A stretch of DNA of 64,000 nt from Halobellus inordinatus. GTDB lineage: Archaea; Halobacteriota; Halobacteria; Halobacteriales; Haloferacaceae. Below, piece by piece: positions 16,843 to 26,078 of the stretch. The stretch spans positions 174,524-238,523 of the forward strand of contig NZ_JANHAV010000005.1 of the NCBI RefSeq assembly GCF_024464655.1. Reading direction: 5' to 3'. Each line of letters starts with the position of its first letter. Position 1 is the stretch's first letter. The translations under genes were made by a program, and so were the position numbers. The notes below the pieces were generated by a model that saw nothing but the letters and a program-made list of their open reading frames with translations, searched no databases and was not told the DNA's origin.

Positions 16843-17322
16843 ATGGAGCCGCTCACTTGGCTCGCGCTCGGCCTCGTCGCCCTCGGCGTCCTCGGCGCGG
16901 TGCTGCCGCTCGTTCCCGGCGGATTGCTCTCCGTCGTCGGCGTCCTCGTCTACTGGTGGTCGACCGGCTACGCGGAGCCGTCAGTCCTCCTCGTGGCCGT
17001 CCTGGTCGGCGTCGGCCTGCTCACGATGCTCGTCGACTACTTCGGCGGGGCGATCGCCGCGCGGGCCGGCGGGGCTTCGGCTCTCACGACGGCGGCGGCG
17101 GTGCTCGTCGGCCTCGTACTCCTCGTGGTCGCCGGCCCGATCGGGTTCGTGCTCGGACTCGCAGCGACCGTCTTCGCCGTCGAGTTCGCCCAGCACGCCG
17201 ACGCCGAGGCGGGACTCCGCGTGGCGCTGTACTCGACCGTCGGCGTGCTCGCCTCGACCGTCGTGCAGGTCGCGTTGACCGGCGCGGTCTTCGTCGCGCT
17301 CGCGCTCGTCGTCTTGCTTTGA
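16843..17322 (+). CDS. DUF456 family membrane protein
   Basis: 159 residues, almost wholly hydrophobic, with about five membrane segments. DUF456 proteins contain Gly-rich helix pairs, seen here as PLVPGGLLSVVGVLVYWW and GPIGFVLGLAATVFAVEF. The function of the family is not known. It lies 51 bases after tmcA on the same strand; the next gene has its own TATA box. Confidence 0.8.
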   Translation: MEPLTWLALGLVALGVLGAVLPLVPGGLLSVVGVLVYWWSTGYAEPSVLLVAVLVGVGLLTMLVDYFGGAIAARAGGASALTTAAAVLVGLVLLVVAGPIGFVLGLAATVFAVEFAQHADAEAGLRVALYSTVGVLASTVVQVALTGAVFVALALVVLL

Positions 17323-17407
17323 GTTGCGCGCTACGACGACTTCGGGCCGGCCGGCAGCATTAGGAGTCGACGGAGGAATTATATCGGTCGTGGTTCTATT
17401 CAAGCGC

Positions 17408-17899
17408 GTGAGCGTCAACGTCGAGATGCGGGTGGACGCCCCAGGTTCCGCGGAGTACGCCGAAGACGCGTGGGACCTGAAAGAGCGCATCCGAACGCGC
17501 GAGGGGGTACTCAAACAGCGCCGGACGTTCTTCGTCGACGCCTACCGGCGCGCGCGCGATCACCTGCTCTACGAGGAGGAAGAACTCGTCGGCTTCGCGT
17601 CGGTTCGCCGGGACGGCTACATTCTGTTTCTCGCGGTCTCGCCGGACCATCGCGGCGAAGGCTACGGCAAGCGGCTCGTCGCCGCCGCGCTCCAAGAGCA
17701 CGATTCGATCTCCTGTCACGCCCGGGCGACCAACGAGTCCGCACTCTCGTTTTACGACCACCTCGGCTTCGAGATCCAGCGGCGGATCACCGGCTACTAC
17801 GAGGACGGGGGCGACGCGTACTACCTCCGCCTCGGCGACGGCTCCTCGCTTCGCGAGAAGTTCGCCGATTTCTTCCGTCGGTCCGTCGTCGGCGAGTGA
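17408..17899 (+). CDS. GNAT-family N-acetyltransferase
   Basis: 163 residues from the GTG at 17408. A TATA box (attatatcgg, 17378-17387) lies 25-28 bases before it, which favours this start over the ATG at 17426. The acetyl-CoA loop is SPDHRGEGYGKRLV, and the domain ends with NESALSFYDHLGFEIQRR, close to RimI-type enzymes. The substrate is unknown. The stop codon TGA (17897-17899) is also the target duplication of an inserted MITE. Confidence 0.88.
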   Translation: MSVNVEMRVDAPGSAEYAEDAWDLKERIRTREGVLKQRRTFFVDAYRRARDHLLYEEEELVGFASVRRDGYILFLAVSPDHRGEGYGKRLVAAALQEHDSISCHARATNESALSFYDHLGFEIQRRITGYYEDGGDAYYLRLGDGSSLREKFADFFRRSVVGE

Positions 17900-17977
17900 T
17901 ACTGTCGGACAGAACGATGTGAAAAGTATCGGCACCCGTGGGTACCAATATGATTCACGAACTTCTGTCCGACAGTA
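17900..17977 (+). mobile_element. MITE copy A, 78 bp, with TGA target duplication
   Basis: Ends tactgtcggacagaa and ttctgtccgacagta are perfect inverses. TGA flanks both sides (17897-17899 and 17978-17980). The interior is nearly identical to copies B and C and has a near-palindromic centre (ggcacccgtgggtacc). There is no open frame. The left duplication is the stop codon of the acetyltransferase gene. Confidence 0.88.
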
Positions 17978-17995
17978 TGAGTAGTTTCCGAGCGA

Positions 17996-18844
17996 CTAGA
18001 GGTTCTCGACGACGTTGTCCGTGATCACTTCGTCGACCAGTTCCACGGGCGTCGCGTCGTAGGCGGGATTCTCGATCACGACGTCCTCGATCGGTTCGAG
18101 CGAGACCTCCGCGGGCGAGCGGAACTCGTTCTCGAAGACGAAGCCGTCGTCGACGATCTTCGCTGCCGAGCCGACGACCGTCACGGGGACGTCGAGGTGG
18201 TTCGCGGTCGCGACGATCGGGTACGTGCCGACGCGGTTGTACAGCGTGTCCTCGACGATGCAGTCCATCCCGACGACGACGCGGTCGCAGTCTTCGAGGA
18301 AGGTCCCGGCCGCGCCGTCGACCATCAGATGCGTGTCCACGCGGTCGATCTCGGCGAGCCGACGCGCGGCCTTCCGGCCGAGGTAACGCGGCCGCGCCTC
18401 TGTGACGTACGCCGTGAGGTTGTTGCCGTCTGCTGCGGCCGTCTCGACCGCTTCGAGGACCGTCGACGAGAAGTCGTGCGTGAGGAACGTTTCGCCGTCC
18501 TCGAAGATCGAAACGGCGTTTTGCGCGGCGCGGGATTTCCCCTGCTGGACGTCTTCGACGACTCGGTCGATCACGTCTTCGAGGAGCGACTTCGCCTCCG
18601 CGACGGTGTCTTCCCGATCGACGACGTTGACGAGGACTGTCTGCATCGCGTTGAACAGTGACGCGTGCGAGGGGTTCGCGCGCTTGAGCGCGCTCACGTT
18701 GCGTTCGAGGTCGCGCTCGAACTCCTCGACGGTGGCGTGATCGCGCTCTGTGAGTTCCGAGAGCGCCCGCGTCGCCTTCACGGCGACGACCGACGAACTG
18801 TGCGTCTGCATCTCTCGGATCTCCGCTATGGTCTCGTCGATCAT
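17996..18844 (-). CDS. eIF2B alpha/beta/delta-like protein
   Basis: 282 residues. The family covers regulatory subunits of eIF2B, methylthioribose-1-phosphate isomerase and ribose-1,5-bisphosphate isomerase. The conserved segment VVVGMDCIVEDTLYNRVGT carries the family aspartate. Ribose-1,5-bisphosphate isomerases have a catalytic cysteine in a THC context; this protein has THDFSS instead. That argues for an eIF2B-like role rather than sugar isomerisation, though archaea lack a full eIF2B. The N-terminal 100 residues are helical. It is convergent with the acetyltransferase, with a MITE between them. Confidence 0.8.
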   Translation of the reverse strand: MIDETIAEIREMQTHSSSVVAVKATRALSELTERDHATVEEFERDLERNVSALKRANPSHASLFNAMQTVLVNVVDREDTVAEAKSLLEDVIDRVVEDVQQGKSRAAQNAVSIFEDGETFLTHDFSSTVLEAVETAAADGNNLTAYVTEARPRYLGRKAARRLAEIDRVDTHLMVDGAAGTFLEDCDRVVVGMDCIVEDTLYNRVGTYPIVATANHLDVPVTVVGSAAKIVDDGFVFENEFRSPAEVSLEPIEDVVIENPAYDATPVELVDEVITDNVVENL

Positions 18845-18938
18845 ATCCGAGAGTCGGTGACTCGGGTGAAAGGCCTTCCGACGGGGCGCTGGAAGCAGCG
18901 GTGTTAGTGCCGACGGCCTCGAGCGAGAGCACCCCGGG

Positions 18939-19214
18939 TCAGTCGTCGCTGTCGGGGATCTCGTCGGGGTCGCGACCGCCGTCGCCGGCGTCGAACCGCC
19001 GCGCGTAGAGGAAGACCGCGAGGGCGACGACGATCCAGACCACCGCGCCCACTCGGATCGCGAACTCGACGCGCGCACCCCAGGTCGGCAGGGTCGTCTG
19101 GATCGAGAGCGCGGCGACGACCGGCGCGCCAACGACGATGGTGAGCACGAACGTGGTCTGCATCACCCACCCGTAGTCGACACCCTCGGGGTCGGACGTC
19201 TCGACTGGTTGCAC
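18939..19214 (-). CDS. Two-helix membrane protein (DUF5822-like)
   Basis: 91 residues. The N-terminus DPEGVDYGWVMQTTFVLTIV leads into two hydrophobic segments (about 16-38 and 50-71), followed by a basic and then acidic tail (RDPDEIPDSDD). The form agrees with a short haloarchaeal membrane family I recall as DUF5822. Function unknown. It is divergent from panB. Confidence 0.7.
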   Translation of the reverse strand: MQPVETSDPEGVDYGWVMQTTFVLTIVVGAPVVAALSIQTTLPTWGARVEFAIRVGAVVWIVVALAVFLYARRFDAGDGGRDPDEIPDSDD

Positions 19215-19333
19215 GTTCGAGCCTTCGTCGGCCGCGCAAAAGCGGTGCCGGTTTTCGTCGGCTGCGGTGCCGGTCCCCGACGGCCGCTCGCCGGCAACGA
19301 ACGGTTTAATCGGGCTGACGACGACCTCAGCCT

Positions 19334-20119
19334 GTGACGACGGTACGCGACATCCGCGAGCGAGCCGATTCCGATGTACAGCCCATCACGATGCTGACTG
19401 CGTACGATGCGACGACAGCCGCCGTCGTCGAGGAAGCGGGCATCGACGTGATTCTCGTCGGCGACAGCGTCGGCGACACGGCGCTGGGTTACGACTCGAC
19501 GCTGCCGGTGACCTACGACGAGATCGCCTCCCGGAGCGCCGCGGTCGCCCGCGCGACCGACGAAGCGCTCGTCGTCGCCGACCTGCCGTTTCTCTCGGTG
19601 GGCGTCGACGAGAGCGAGAGCGTCCGCAACTGCGGACGGTTGCTGAAGGAGGCCGGCGTCGACGCGGTGAAGATCGAGTCCGGCGAGCACACCGTCGAAC
19701 TCACCGAGCGACTCGTCCAGTTGGGGATTCCGGTGATGGCGCACGTGGGGCTGACGCCGCAGCGGGTCAAGGAACTCGGCTACGAGAAGCAGGGCACGGG
19801 TGCCGAAGACGCCGATCGGATTCACGACCTCGCGAAGCGCCACGCCGAGGCCGGTGCTTTCTCTGTGGTCCTCGAACACGTGCCCGCGTCGCTGTCGGCA
19901 CGCATCACGGCAGATCTCGACATTCCGACGATCGGCATCGGAGCCGGCCCCGACTGTGACGGGCAAGTGCTCGTCGTCGACGACGTCCTGGGACTGAGCG
20001 AGCGCTCGCCGCCGTTCGCGCGCCGGTTCGGATCGCTCCGCGAGGAGATGTCCGACGCCGTCGAAGCGTACCGCGACGCGGTCGCGTCAGGTGAATTCCC
20101 GCCCAGCGAAGACAGCTAA
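19334..20119 (+). CDS. panB: 3-methyl-2-oxobutanoate hydroxymethyltransferase
   Basis: 261 residues from a GTG start. PanB adds a hydroxymethyl group from methylene-folate to 2-oxoisovalerate, giving ketopantoate for CoA synthesis. Signature stretches are PITMLTAYDATTAAVVEEAG, ILVGDSVGDTALGYDSTLPV (magnesium and substrate site) and KIESGEHTVEL, with the distal GIGAGPDCDGQVLV. Length is typical. No other pantothenate gene is next to it; ilvD, for the precursor pathway, lies elsewhere in the window. Confidence 0.95.
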   Translation: MTTVRDIRERADSDVQPITMLTAYDATTAAVVEEAGIDVILVGDSVGDTALGYDSTLPVTYDEIASRSAAVARATDEALVVADLPFLSVGVDESESVRNCGRLLKEAGVDAVKIESGEHTVELTERLVQLGIPVMAHVGLTPQRVKELGYEKQGTGAEDADRIHDLAKRHAEAGAFSVVLEHVPASLSARITADLDIPTIGIGAGPDCDGQVLVVDDVLGLSERSPPFARRFGSLREEMSDAVEAYRDAVASGEFPPSEDS

Positions 20120-20187
20120 GCGGAGAACACATCCGGGAGTCGGCTGAATCGGCAGACAGTCGATAAGAGCCGGGACGAACCCCGTTG

Positions 20188-20955
20188 TCACTCCGTCAGG
20201 AACCCGCTGACGGCGTCGTTGAACTGTTCTGGAACCTCTAACATCGCGAGGTGTGCGGCGTCGTCGAGGACGGTCACTTCGCAGTCCGGCAGTTCGGCGC
20301 AGAGTTGTTCGTGGTAGTACGGTGGCGTGAGGCGGTCGTACTCGCCGACGAGCGCGAGCGTCGGCACGTCGATCACCGCGAGCTCGCCGCGGACGTCGAA
20401 GGCGTGGGCCGTCCGAAAGTCCCGTTCGAGGATGTCACTCCCCGTCTCGCGAAGCGCCGCCTGCGACAGTTCTAGCGTGGCGTCGTCGGTGTCGTGAAAG
20501 AGGTGATCGGGCTCCTGGAAGAACTCGAGGACGCGCTCGAAGTCCGCTGAAACCCACCGAAGGAGGTCGTCGAGGACCGGAAGTCGCGCGCCAGCCCCTG
20601 CGAGGATCGTTTCCGAGACGTCGAGGTCACGCTCCAAGAGCGTCGTGAGCACGACTGCCCCACCGAGCGAGTTCCCGAGGAGGACGTCGGCGTCGACGGC
20701 CTCGGCGACCGCGACGACGTCGTCTACGTACGCGGAGAGGGCTTCGTACCCGGGTTCGGCCGAGACGTCCTCGCTTTCGCCGTGACCGCTCAAATCGAGC
20801 GCGACGAACTGGAACTCGGTAGCGAGTTTCGACTGCGGGGTCCAGACCCGGTGCGTGCCGCCGCTGCCGTGGACGGCGAGGATCGTCGGCCCGTTCGCCC
20901 CCCGATCGAACGTCCGGTAGGCCGTCTCTCGGCCGTGGTGTGTCACGGTTTGCAT
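20188..20955 (-). CDS. Alpha/beta hydrolase
   Basis: 255 residues. The oxyanion segment is LAVHGSGGTHRVW and the nucleophile elbow is LGNSLGGAVV (serine). A late aspartate lies in LVGEYDRLTPP and the histidine in DDAAHLAMLE, completing the catalytic triad. The fold fits esterases, lactonases and related hydrolases; no specific substrate can be assigned. It is convergent with panB. No signal peptide, so probably cytoplasmic. Confidence 0.88.
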   Translation of the reverse strand: MQTVTHHGRETAYRTFDRGANGPTILAVHGSGGTHRVWTPQSKLATEFQFVALDLSGHGESEDVSAEPGYEALSAYVDDVVAVAEAVDADVLLGNSLGGAVVLTTLLERDLDVSETILAGAGARLPVLDDLLRWVSADFERVLEFFQEPDHLFHDTDDATLELSQAALRETGSDILERDFRTAHAFDVRGELAVIDVPTLALVGEYDRLTPPYYHEQLCAELPDCEVTVLDDAAHLAMLEVPEQFNDAVSGFLTE

Positions 20956-21145
20956 ACCGTTTCGTTGGGCTGGCGGCGATATAAACCCTCAGCGCGGTCG
21001 TGTAGCGAATCGACGGCGTCACCGGGAGCCGACGCACACCCCGAATCGCAATTCAACCGCTATTTCGGTATTCCCTCCGCAGTGATGCGATTTATGCACG
21101 ACAGATTTAAATATCTACGCGACTAACTTGGAGTTAGGAATACCA

Positions 21146-21394
21146 ATGAGTAGCAATCAATTAGCCGGTGAAAGCGAGCGGATCGTCCGCCGGTACGAGT
21201 ACGACGACTGCTGGGTTCTCGCCGCGGACGTCGGCCTCGCCTCCGAGGACATCGACGTCGACGTCGTCGGTACGACCGCGATCGTCGTGGCCGACACGGG
21301 CGAGCAGATCTCCGAGACGGAGTTCGAACTCCCCGGTGAGGAGGCATCGGTCGCGACGAACAACGGCGTGCTCACGATCACGGTCGAAAAATGA
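21146..21394 (+). CDS. DUF7127-type Hsp20-like small protein, coupled to cdc48
   Basis: 82 residues from the ATG at 21146, after a TATA-like gatttaaatatc (21104-21115). The sequence forms short beta strands ending in [19 protein letters not shown], the pattern of the last strands of alpha-crystallin (Hsp20) domains. The stop overlaps the cdc48 start (ATGA at 21391). This tight coupling suggests an adaptor or small chaperone working with the unfoldase; I recall the family as DUF7127. Function is not established. Confidence 0.75.
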   Translation: MSSNQLAGESERIVRRYEYDDCWVLAADVGLASEDIDVDVVGTTAIVVADTGEQISETEFELPGEEASVATNNGVLTITVEK

Positions 21395-23652
21395 ATCTCA
21401 CGGTCAAACCGCTCAAGCAGAAGGACGCCGGACGCGGCCTCGCGGCGATCGACCGCGAGGCGGCCGAGGAGCTCGGCCTCGAAGGCGGTGACTACATTCG
21501 CATCGACGGCAACGGCGGCACCGCCATCGCTCGCGTCTGGCCCGGCTACCCCGAGGACAGCGGCACCGGCGTGATCCGCATCGACGGCCGACTCCGCCAG
21601 CAGGCGAACGTCGGCATCGACGACCGCGTCGAAGTCGAGAAAGCGGACATCAAGCCCGCCAAACGCGTCTCTGTGGCCCTCCCGCAGAACCTCCGGATCA
21701 GCGGCAACATCGGCGCGCACCTCCGCGACAAGCTCGCCGGCCAGCCCGTCACGCAGGGGCAGAACATCCGCGTGCCGTTCGGGTTCGGCTTTATGACCTC
21801 CTCGAATCAGCCGATCCCCCTGAAGATCGCTTCGACCGAGCCGAGCGGCACGGTCGTCGTTACGGACTCGACCGAGGTGTCGATCAGCCAGACGCCCGCC
21901 GAGGAGATCCAGTCCGCAGAGGAAGCCGAGAGCGAGACGCCCTCGGTGACCTACGAGGACATCGGCGGCCTCGACCGGGAACTCGAACAGGTCCGCGAGA
22001 TGATCGAGCTCCCGATGCGACACCCCGAGCTGTTCCAGCGGCTCGGTATCGAGCCGCCGAAGGGCGTCTTACTCCACGGCCCGCCGGGCACGGGGAAGAC
22101 CCTGATCGCGAAGGCCGTCGCCAACGAGATCGACGCCTCCTTCCACACCATCTCGGGCCCCGAGATTATGTCGAAGTACTACGGGGAGTCCGAAGAGCAG
22201 CTCCGTGAGATCTTCGAGGAAGCCGAGGAGGAAGCCCCCGCGATCGTCTTCGTCGACGAGATCGACTCGATCGCCCCCAAGCGCGGCGAGGCCGGCGGCG
22301 ACGTCGAACGCCGGGTCGTCGCCCAGTTGCTCTCACTGATGGACGGCCTCGACGAACGCGGTGAGGTCGTCGTCATCGGCGCGACGAACAGAGTGGATGC
22401 GATCGACCCGGCGCTGCGCCGTGGCGGTCGCTTCGACCGCGAGATCGAGATCGGCGTGCCGGACCGCGAGGGCCGAAAGGAGATCCTCCAGGTCCACACG
22501 CGAAATATGCCGCTCGGAGACGGCGTCGACCTCGACGAGTACGCCGACAACACCCACGGCTTCGTCGGGGCCGACATCGAGAGCCTCGCGAAGGAGGCCG
22601 CGATGAACGCCCTCCGGCGCATCCGCCCCAAACTCGACCTCGAATCCGATGAGATCGACGCCCAGGTGCTCGAATCGCTGTCGGTGACGACGAACGACTT
22701 CAAGGAGGCGATCAAGGGTATCGAACCCTCGGCGCTCCGCGAAGTGTTCGTCGAAGTCCCCGACGTGACCTGGGAGAACGTCGGCGGGCTCGAAGACACC
22801 AAAGAGCGGCTCCGCGAGACGATCCAGTGGCCGCTGGAGTACCCGGAGGTCTTCGACGCGATGGATATGCAGTCCGCGAAGGGCGTCCTGATGTACGGGC
22901 CGCCCGGGACCGGGAAGACCCTCCTGGCGAAGGCCGTCGCCAACGAGTCCGAGTCCAACTTCATCTCGGTGAAAGGGCCGGAACTCCTCGATAAGTACGT
23001 CGGCGAGTCCGAGAAGGGCGTCCGCGAGATCTTCAAGAAGGCCCGCGAGAACGCACCCACCGTGGTCTTCTTCGACGAGATCGACTCTATCGCCACCGAG
23101 CGTGGCCGCAACACGGGCGATTCGGGCGTCTCAGAGCGCGTCGTCTCACAGCTGCTGACCGAGCTCGACGGCCTCGAATCGCTCGAGGACGTCGTCGTCG
23201 TCGCGACGACGAACCGGCCTGACCTCATCGACTCGGCGCTCCTCCGCCCGGGCCGGCTGGACCGCCACGTCCACGTGCCCGTCCCCGACGAGGACGCGCG
23301 CCGGGCGATCTTCGAGGTCCACTCCGAGCACAAGCCGCTGGCCGACGACGTCGACCTCGACGAACTGGCCGCGCGGACCGACGGCTACGTCGGCGCGGAC
23401 ATCGAAGCAGTCTGCCGCGAGGCGTCGATGGCCGCGAGCCGAGAGTTCATCAACAGCGTCTCGCGCGAGGAGGTCACCGAATCCGTCGGCAACGTCCGCG
23501 TGACGATGGCGCACTTCGAGCAGGCGCTCGAAGAGGTTGGCCCCAGCGTGACCCAGGAGACGCGCGAGCGCTACGAGGAGATCGAAAAGCGCTTCCAGAC
23601 CAGCGAGGTCGAGCGCGAACCCGACGCCGAGTTCAGTCGGACGTTCCAGTGA
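21391..23652 (+). CDS. cdc48: AAA+ unfoldase CDC48/VAT
   Basis: 753 residues. CDC48/VAT is a hexameric ATP-driven unfoldase feeding the proteasome. In order: double-psi barrel N-domain (1-90), second N subdomain (91-175), D1 with Walker A GPPGTGKT (230-237) and Walker B FVDEID (287-292), D2 with Walker A GPPGTGKT (503-510) and Walker B FFDEID (560-565). Both arginine-finger regions ([20 protein letters not shown]) are present, so both rings look active. The C-terminus is short and lacks the eukaryotic tail. Confidence 0.97.
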   Translation: MNLTVKPLKQKDAGRGLAAIDREAAEELGLEGGDYIRIDGNGGTAIARVWPGYPEDSGTGVIRIDGRLRQQANVGIDDRVEVEKADIKPAKRVSVALPQNLRISGNIGAHLRDKLAGQPVTQGQNIRVPFGFGFMTSSNQPIPLKIASTEPSGTVVVTDSTEVSISQTPAEEIQSAEEAESETPSVTYEDIGGLDRELEQVREMIELPMRHPELFQRLGIEPPKGVLLHGPPGTGKTLIAKAVANEIDASFHTISGPEIMSKYYGESEEQLREIFEEAEEEAPAIVFVDEIDSIAPKRGEAGGDVERRVVAQLLSLMDGLDERGEVVVIGATNRVDAIDPALRRGGRFDREIEIGVPDREGRKEILQVHTRNMPLGDGVDLDEYADNTHGFVGADIESLAKEAAMNALRRIRPKLDLESDEIDAQVLESLSVTTNDFKEAIKGIEPSALREVFVEVPDVTWENVGGLEDTKERLRETIQWPLEYPEVFDAMDMQSAKGVLMYGPPGTGKTLLAKAVANESESNFISVKGPELLDKYVGESEKGVREIFKKARENAPTVVFFDEIDSIATERGRNTGDSGVSERVVSQLLTELDGLESLEDVVVVATTNRPDLIDSALLRPGRLDRHVHVPVPDEDARRAIFEVHSEHKPLADDVDLDELAARTDGYVGADIEAVCREASMAASREFINSVSREEVTESVGNVRVTMAHFEQALEEVGPSVTQETRERYEEIEKRFQTSEVEREPDAEFSRTFQ

Positions 23653-23674
23653 GGGCGGCCGCCGAACTGTTTCG

Positions 23675-23679
23675 TTTTT
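23675..23679 (+). terminator. T-tract after cdc48
   Basis: gttttta follows the cdc48 stop by 22 bases and lies just before the end of the convergent gene. Confidence 0.35.
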
Positions 23680-23690
23680 ATCGATTCGTT

Positions 23691-24101
23691 TCACGCCGAC
23701 GAGTCGTCGCTGTCGGCGTCACCGCTGTTGGACTGTGTGACCCCGGCATTCGGGAAGAAGTACTCGTAGTGAGTCAGGAGATACAGGAGTACGAGCAGCG
23801 AGACGACGACCGCGACGGCGAACCGTGAGTCGCCCGCGAGAATGTTGCTCATCGCGAACAGCGCGCCCAGTCCGTAGACGACCATCGCACCCCACCAGCC
23901 CCATCGATGGCGCGTCCAGAGGAGCGCCGCGACTGCGACGAGCACGAGACCGTAGCCGACGCCGAGAACGCTCCTGGCGGTGGCGCCACCCACGACGAAC
24001 ACGAGTCCGTAGAGGCTCGTGAGGGCGGCCGCCACGCCGACGCCGAGGGGTGGCCAGGGGCGACCCCACCGATTCGATCGCTCTCCCGCTGTGTCCGACA
24101 T
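23691..24101 (-). CDS. Four-helix membrane protein, unknown function
   Basis: 136 residues from the ATG at 24099-24101. Hydrophobic segments lie at about 20-40, 44-62, 68-88 and 94-112, with charged ends (N-terminal GERSNRWGR, C-terminal SNSGDADSDDSSA). I recognise no family; small multi-pass proteins of this kind are common in haloarchaea. It is convergent with cdc48. Confidence 0.65.
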   Translation of the reverse strand: MSDTAGERSNRWGRPWPPLGVGVAAALTSLYGLVFVVGGATARSVLGVGYGLVLVAVAALLWTRHRWGWWGAMVVYGLGALFAMSNILAGDSRFAVAVVVSLLVLLYLLTHYEYFFPNAGVTQSNSGDADSDDSSA

Positions 24102-24429
24102 ATCCACCTCTCGGGGCCGAACCGCCAAAGACCCACAGGTAGCCACGATTTTCGGTGGCTGATCGAGGATCGAGAACCGACGGTGACCGCGTTCTGACTC
24201 GATTGATCCGCCAGGACGTGCCCGCTCGGACCGCCTCACGTTCGACCGATCGACGAGTTTTTATCCGGACTGTGGAGTATGTAGTAGTACGTTCTTCTCG
24301 ATAGCTACAGAATACAACCAGTTTAGAGTTTATTCCAGCGGAAGTCTGGTGTTCGCTCCGGTCGACCAGGACGCTATCTAGCCACCTATAGATTCGACCA
24401 CGGTGTTTCAGATGCGACCTCGCTACTCC
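24102..24429. other. AT-richer intergenic region with a plus-strand promoter-like box and stems
   Basis: No gene. From about 24240 the composition becomes clearly AT-richer than the surroundings. A TATA-like gagtttttatcc lies near 24257-24268 on the plus strand with no frame behind it. Bases 24300-24305 (gatagc) can pair with 24373-24378 (gctatc), enclosing a smaller hairpin (ccagcggaagtctgg). It might encode a small RNA or be a decayed insertion. Confidence 0.3.
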
Positions 24430-24900
24430 TTACGCGGCGTCGAGTTCCGCGAGGTCGTCGAGGATCGCTTCGGCGTGTCCGTCGGGGGAGACGCCCTCGT
24501 ACGCGAGGACGACGTCGCCGTCGGGACCGACGACGTAGGTGTTCCGGAAGACGCCGTCGAAGGTGTTGCCGAACATATTCTTCTCCCCGTAGGAGTCGTA
24601 CGCGCTCGCGACGTCCCCGTCCGGATCCGAGAGCAGACGGAACGGGAGGTCGTACTTCTCGGCGAACGACGCCAGGTCGTCGACGGGGTCGTCGCTGATC
24701 CCGAAGACGGTCACGTCGCGCTCCTCGAACGCCTCGAAATTGTCGCGAAAACCGCACGCCTCCGTCGTACATCCAGGGGTGTCCGCACGCGGGTAGAAGT
24801 AGACGACGACGTACTCGCCGCGGTGTGCCGACAGCGAGGCGGTCTCGCCGTCCTGATCGGGCAACTCGAAGTCTGGGGCGGTCTCTCCGGTGTCGAGCAT
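24430..24900 (-). CDS. bcp: Peroxiredoxin, BCP type
   Basis: 156 residues from the ATG at 24898-24900. It reduces hydroperoxides with a thiol donor. The active site is PRADTPGCTTEACGF, with peroxidatic and resolving cysteines five apart, the mark of atypical 2-Cys BCP enzymes. It lies about 50 bases after the GINS gene on the same strand and may share its transcript. A second, different peroxiredoxin lies at 52870. Confidence 0.93.
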   Translation of the reverse strand: MLDTGETAPDFELPDQDGETASLSAHRGEYVVVYFYPRADTPGCTTEACGFRDNFEAFEERDVTVFGISDDPVDDLASFAEKYDLPFRLLSDPDGDVASAYDSYGEKNMFGNTFDGVFRNTYVVGPDGDVVLAYEGVSPDGHAEAILDDLAELDAA

Positions 24901-24950
24901 CACCGGCAGTTTCGCAGAGAGGCGCTTCAACGTACCGCTCGGCGGTGCAG

Positions 24951-26078
24951 TCAGTCGAGACGTTCGGCCGCGTCGCGGTCCAACAGCGGGCCCGCGTTGG
25001 TCGACGGGAGCGTCACGACGTCTTCCGATGCGAGGTCGTACTCGCGCTCGTCGACGCCGAATATCTGGCCAACGTCTTCGGTGATGCGGAGCGTGACGCG
25101 GTCGGCGTCGTCGGCTTCGGAACTATCCGACGGACCAGCGTGGACGCTCTGTGTGGCGGCAGATGCTGGTGCTGCATCTGTATTCTCTAGCGCCGGGGCG
25201 ACGCCGACGACGCCGCCGTCGGGTTCTCGGTCGTCCCTGTCGTGATCGTTGCCGTTGCGACCGTCACCGACGTTCTCGACGACGGGCGCATCTTGCGCTG
25301 CGGCGTCCGGCGGCGCGTCCGGCGGCACGTCCGGCGACGGCCCAGACGACTCCCTCCCAGTGGAATCGTCGTCCGACGCGTCGGCGCCGGCGGGGTCGGC
25401 GTCTGTCGACCCCATCGCCTCCGCGAGGACGTCGTCGGGAGCTGTGGCCCCCGACGGGGTGGGTGTATCCACGTCTGCCCCGCTCTCGTGAGACGGGGGA
25501 TTCGACGGCTCAGTTGTCGACGCCGACGTCTCGGGCGTCTCGACAGCGTTCGCTTCAGACGGTGAGGGGTTGGAAGGCGCAGACTGCGTTGGGTCGGAAG
25601 GCTCCGCCGGTGCCGGCTCCTGTGACGACGACGCAGGGGCGGGTGCGTCCCCGGTCACGGCTTGGGTGCCGTCCGGCGTCGCACCCTCGCCTTCACCCGA
25701 GAGGACGTCGAGGACGGTTCCGCGGCTCTGTTTGATCCGAGCGACGAGATCGTCGAACAGCGCTTTCTCCTCGGCGGTGAGGCCGTTGGTGTCGGCGCTC
25801 ATATCCGCGGCCGCGAACGACGCGAGTTTGACTACTTTGCCGACGCGGCGCTCGTAGATCGACTCGACGACGTCTTCGGCCGTCTCGATCTCGTCGGTGA
25901 GCTGTCCGACCTCGGGATCTGCAAAGGGGTCCGCGGCTTGCTCGGCCGCGCGCTGTCGCTCGGCTTTGCGCTCTGCGATGTAGGCGGCGACGTCTTCGTA
26001 AAACGAGTCGCGGAGGTGCTGGAGGCTGTCCTTTTGGCGCTCTGTGCGTCGGACGCTCCGCAACTCGTCTAAATTCAT
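24951..26078 (-). CDS. GINS complex subunit (Gins15/Gins51 type) with a long acidic linker
   Basis: 375 residues. GINS joins MCM and a Cdc45-like nuclease in the archaeal replicative helicase. Residues 1-130 form the helical A domain (starting [20 protein letters not shown]). Residues 327-375 form the small beta B domain ([19 protein letters not shown], then [13 protein letters not shown]). Between them lies roughly 190 residues of Pro, Ser, Thr, Glu and Asp, unlike the short linkers of other archaea. The start overlaps the priS stop (ATGA), a conserved GINS-primase link. Confidence 0.88.
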   Translation of the reverse strand: MNLDELRSVRRTERQKDSLQHLRDSFYEDVAAYIAERKAERQRAAEQAADPFADPEVGQLTDEIETAEDVVESIYERRVGKVVKLASFAAADMSADTNGLTAEEKALFDDLVARIKQSRGTVLDVLSGEGEGATPDGTQAVTGDAPAPASSSQEPAPAEPSDPTQSAPSNPSPSEANAVETPETSASTTEPSNPPSHESGADVDTPTPSGATAPDDVLAEAMGSTDADPAGADASDDDSTGRESSGPSPDVPPDAPPDAAAQDAPVVENVGDGRNGNDHDRDDREPDGGVVGVAPALENTDAAPASAATQSVHAGPSDSSEADDADRVTLRITEDVGQIFGVDEREYDLASEDVVTLPSTNAGPLLDRDAAERLD

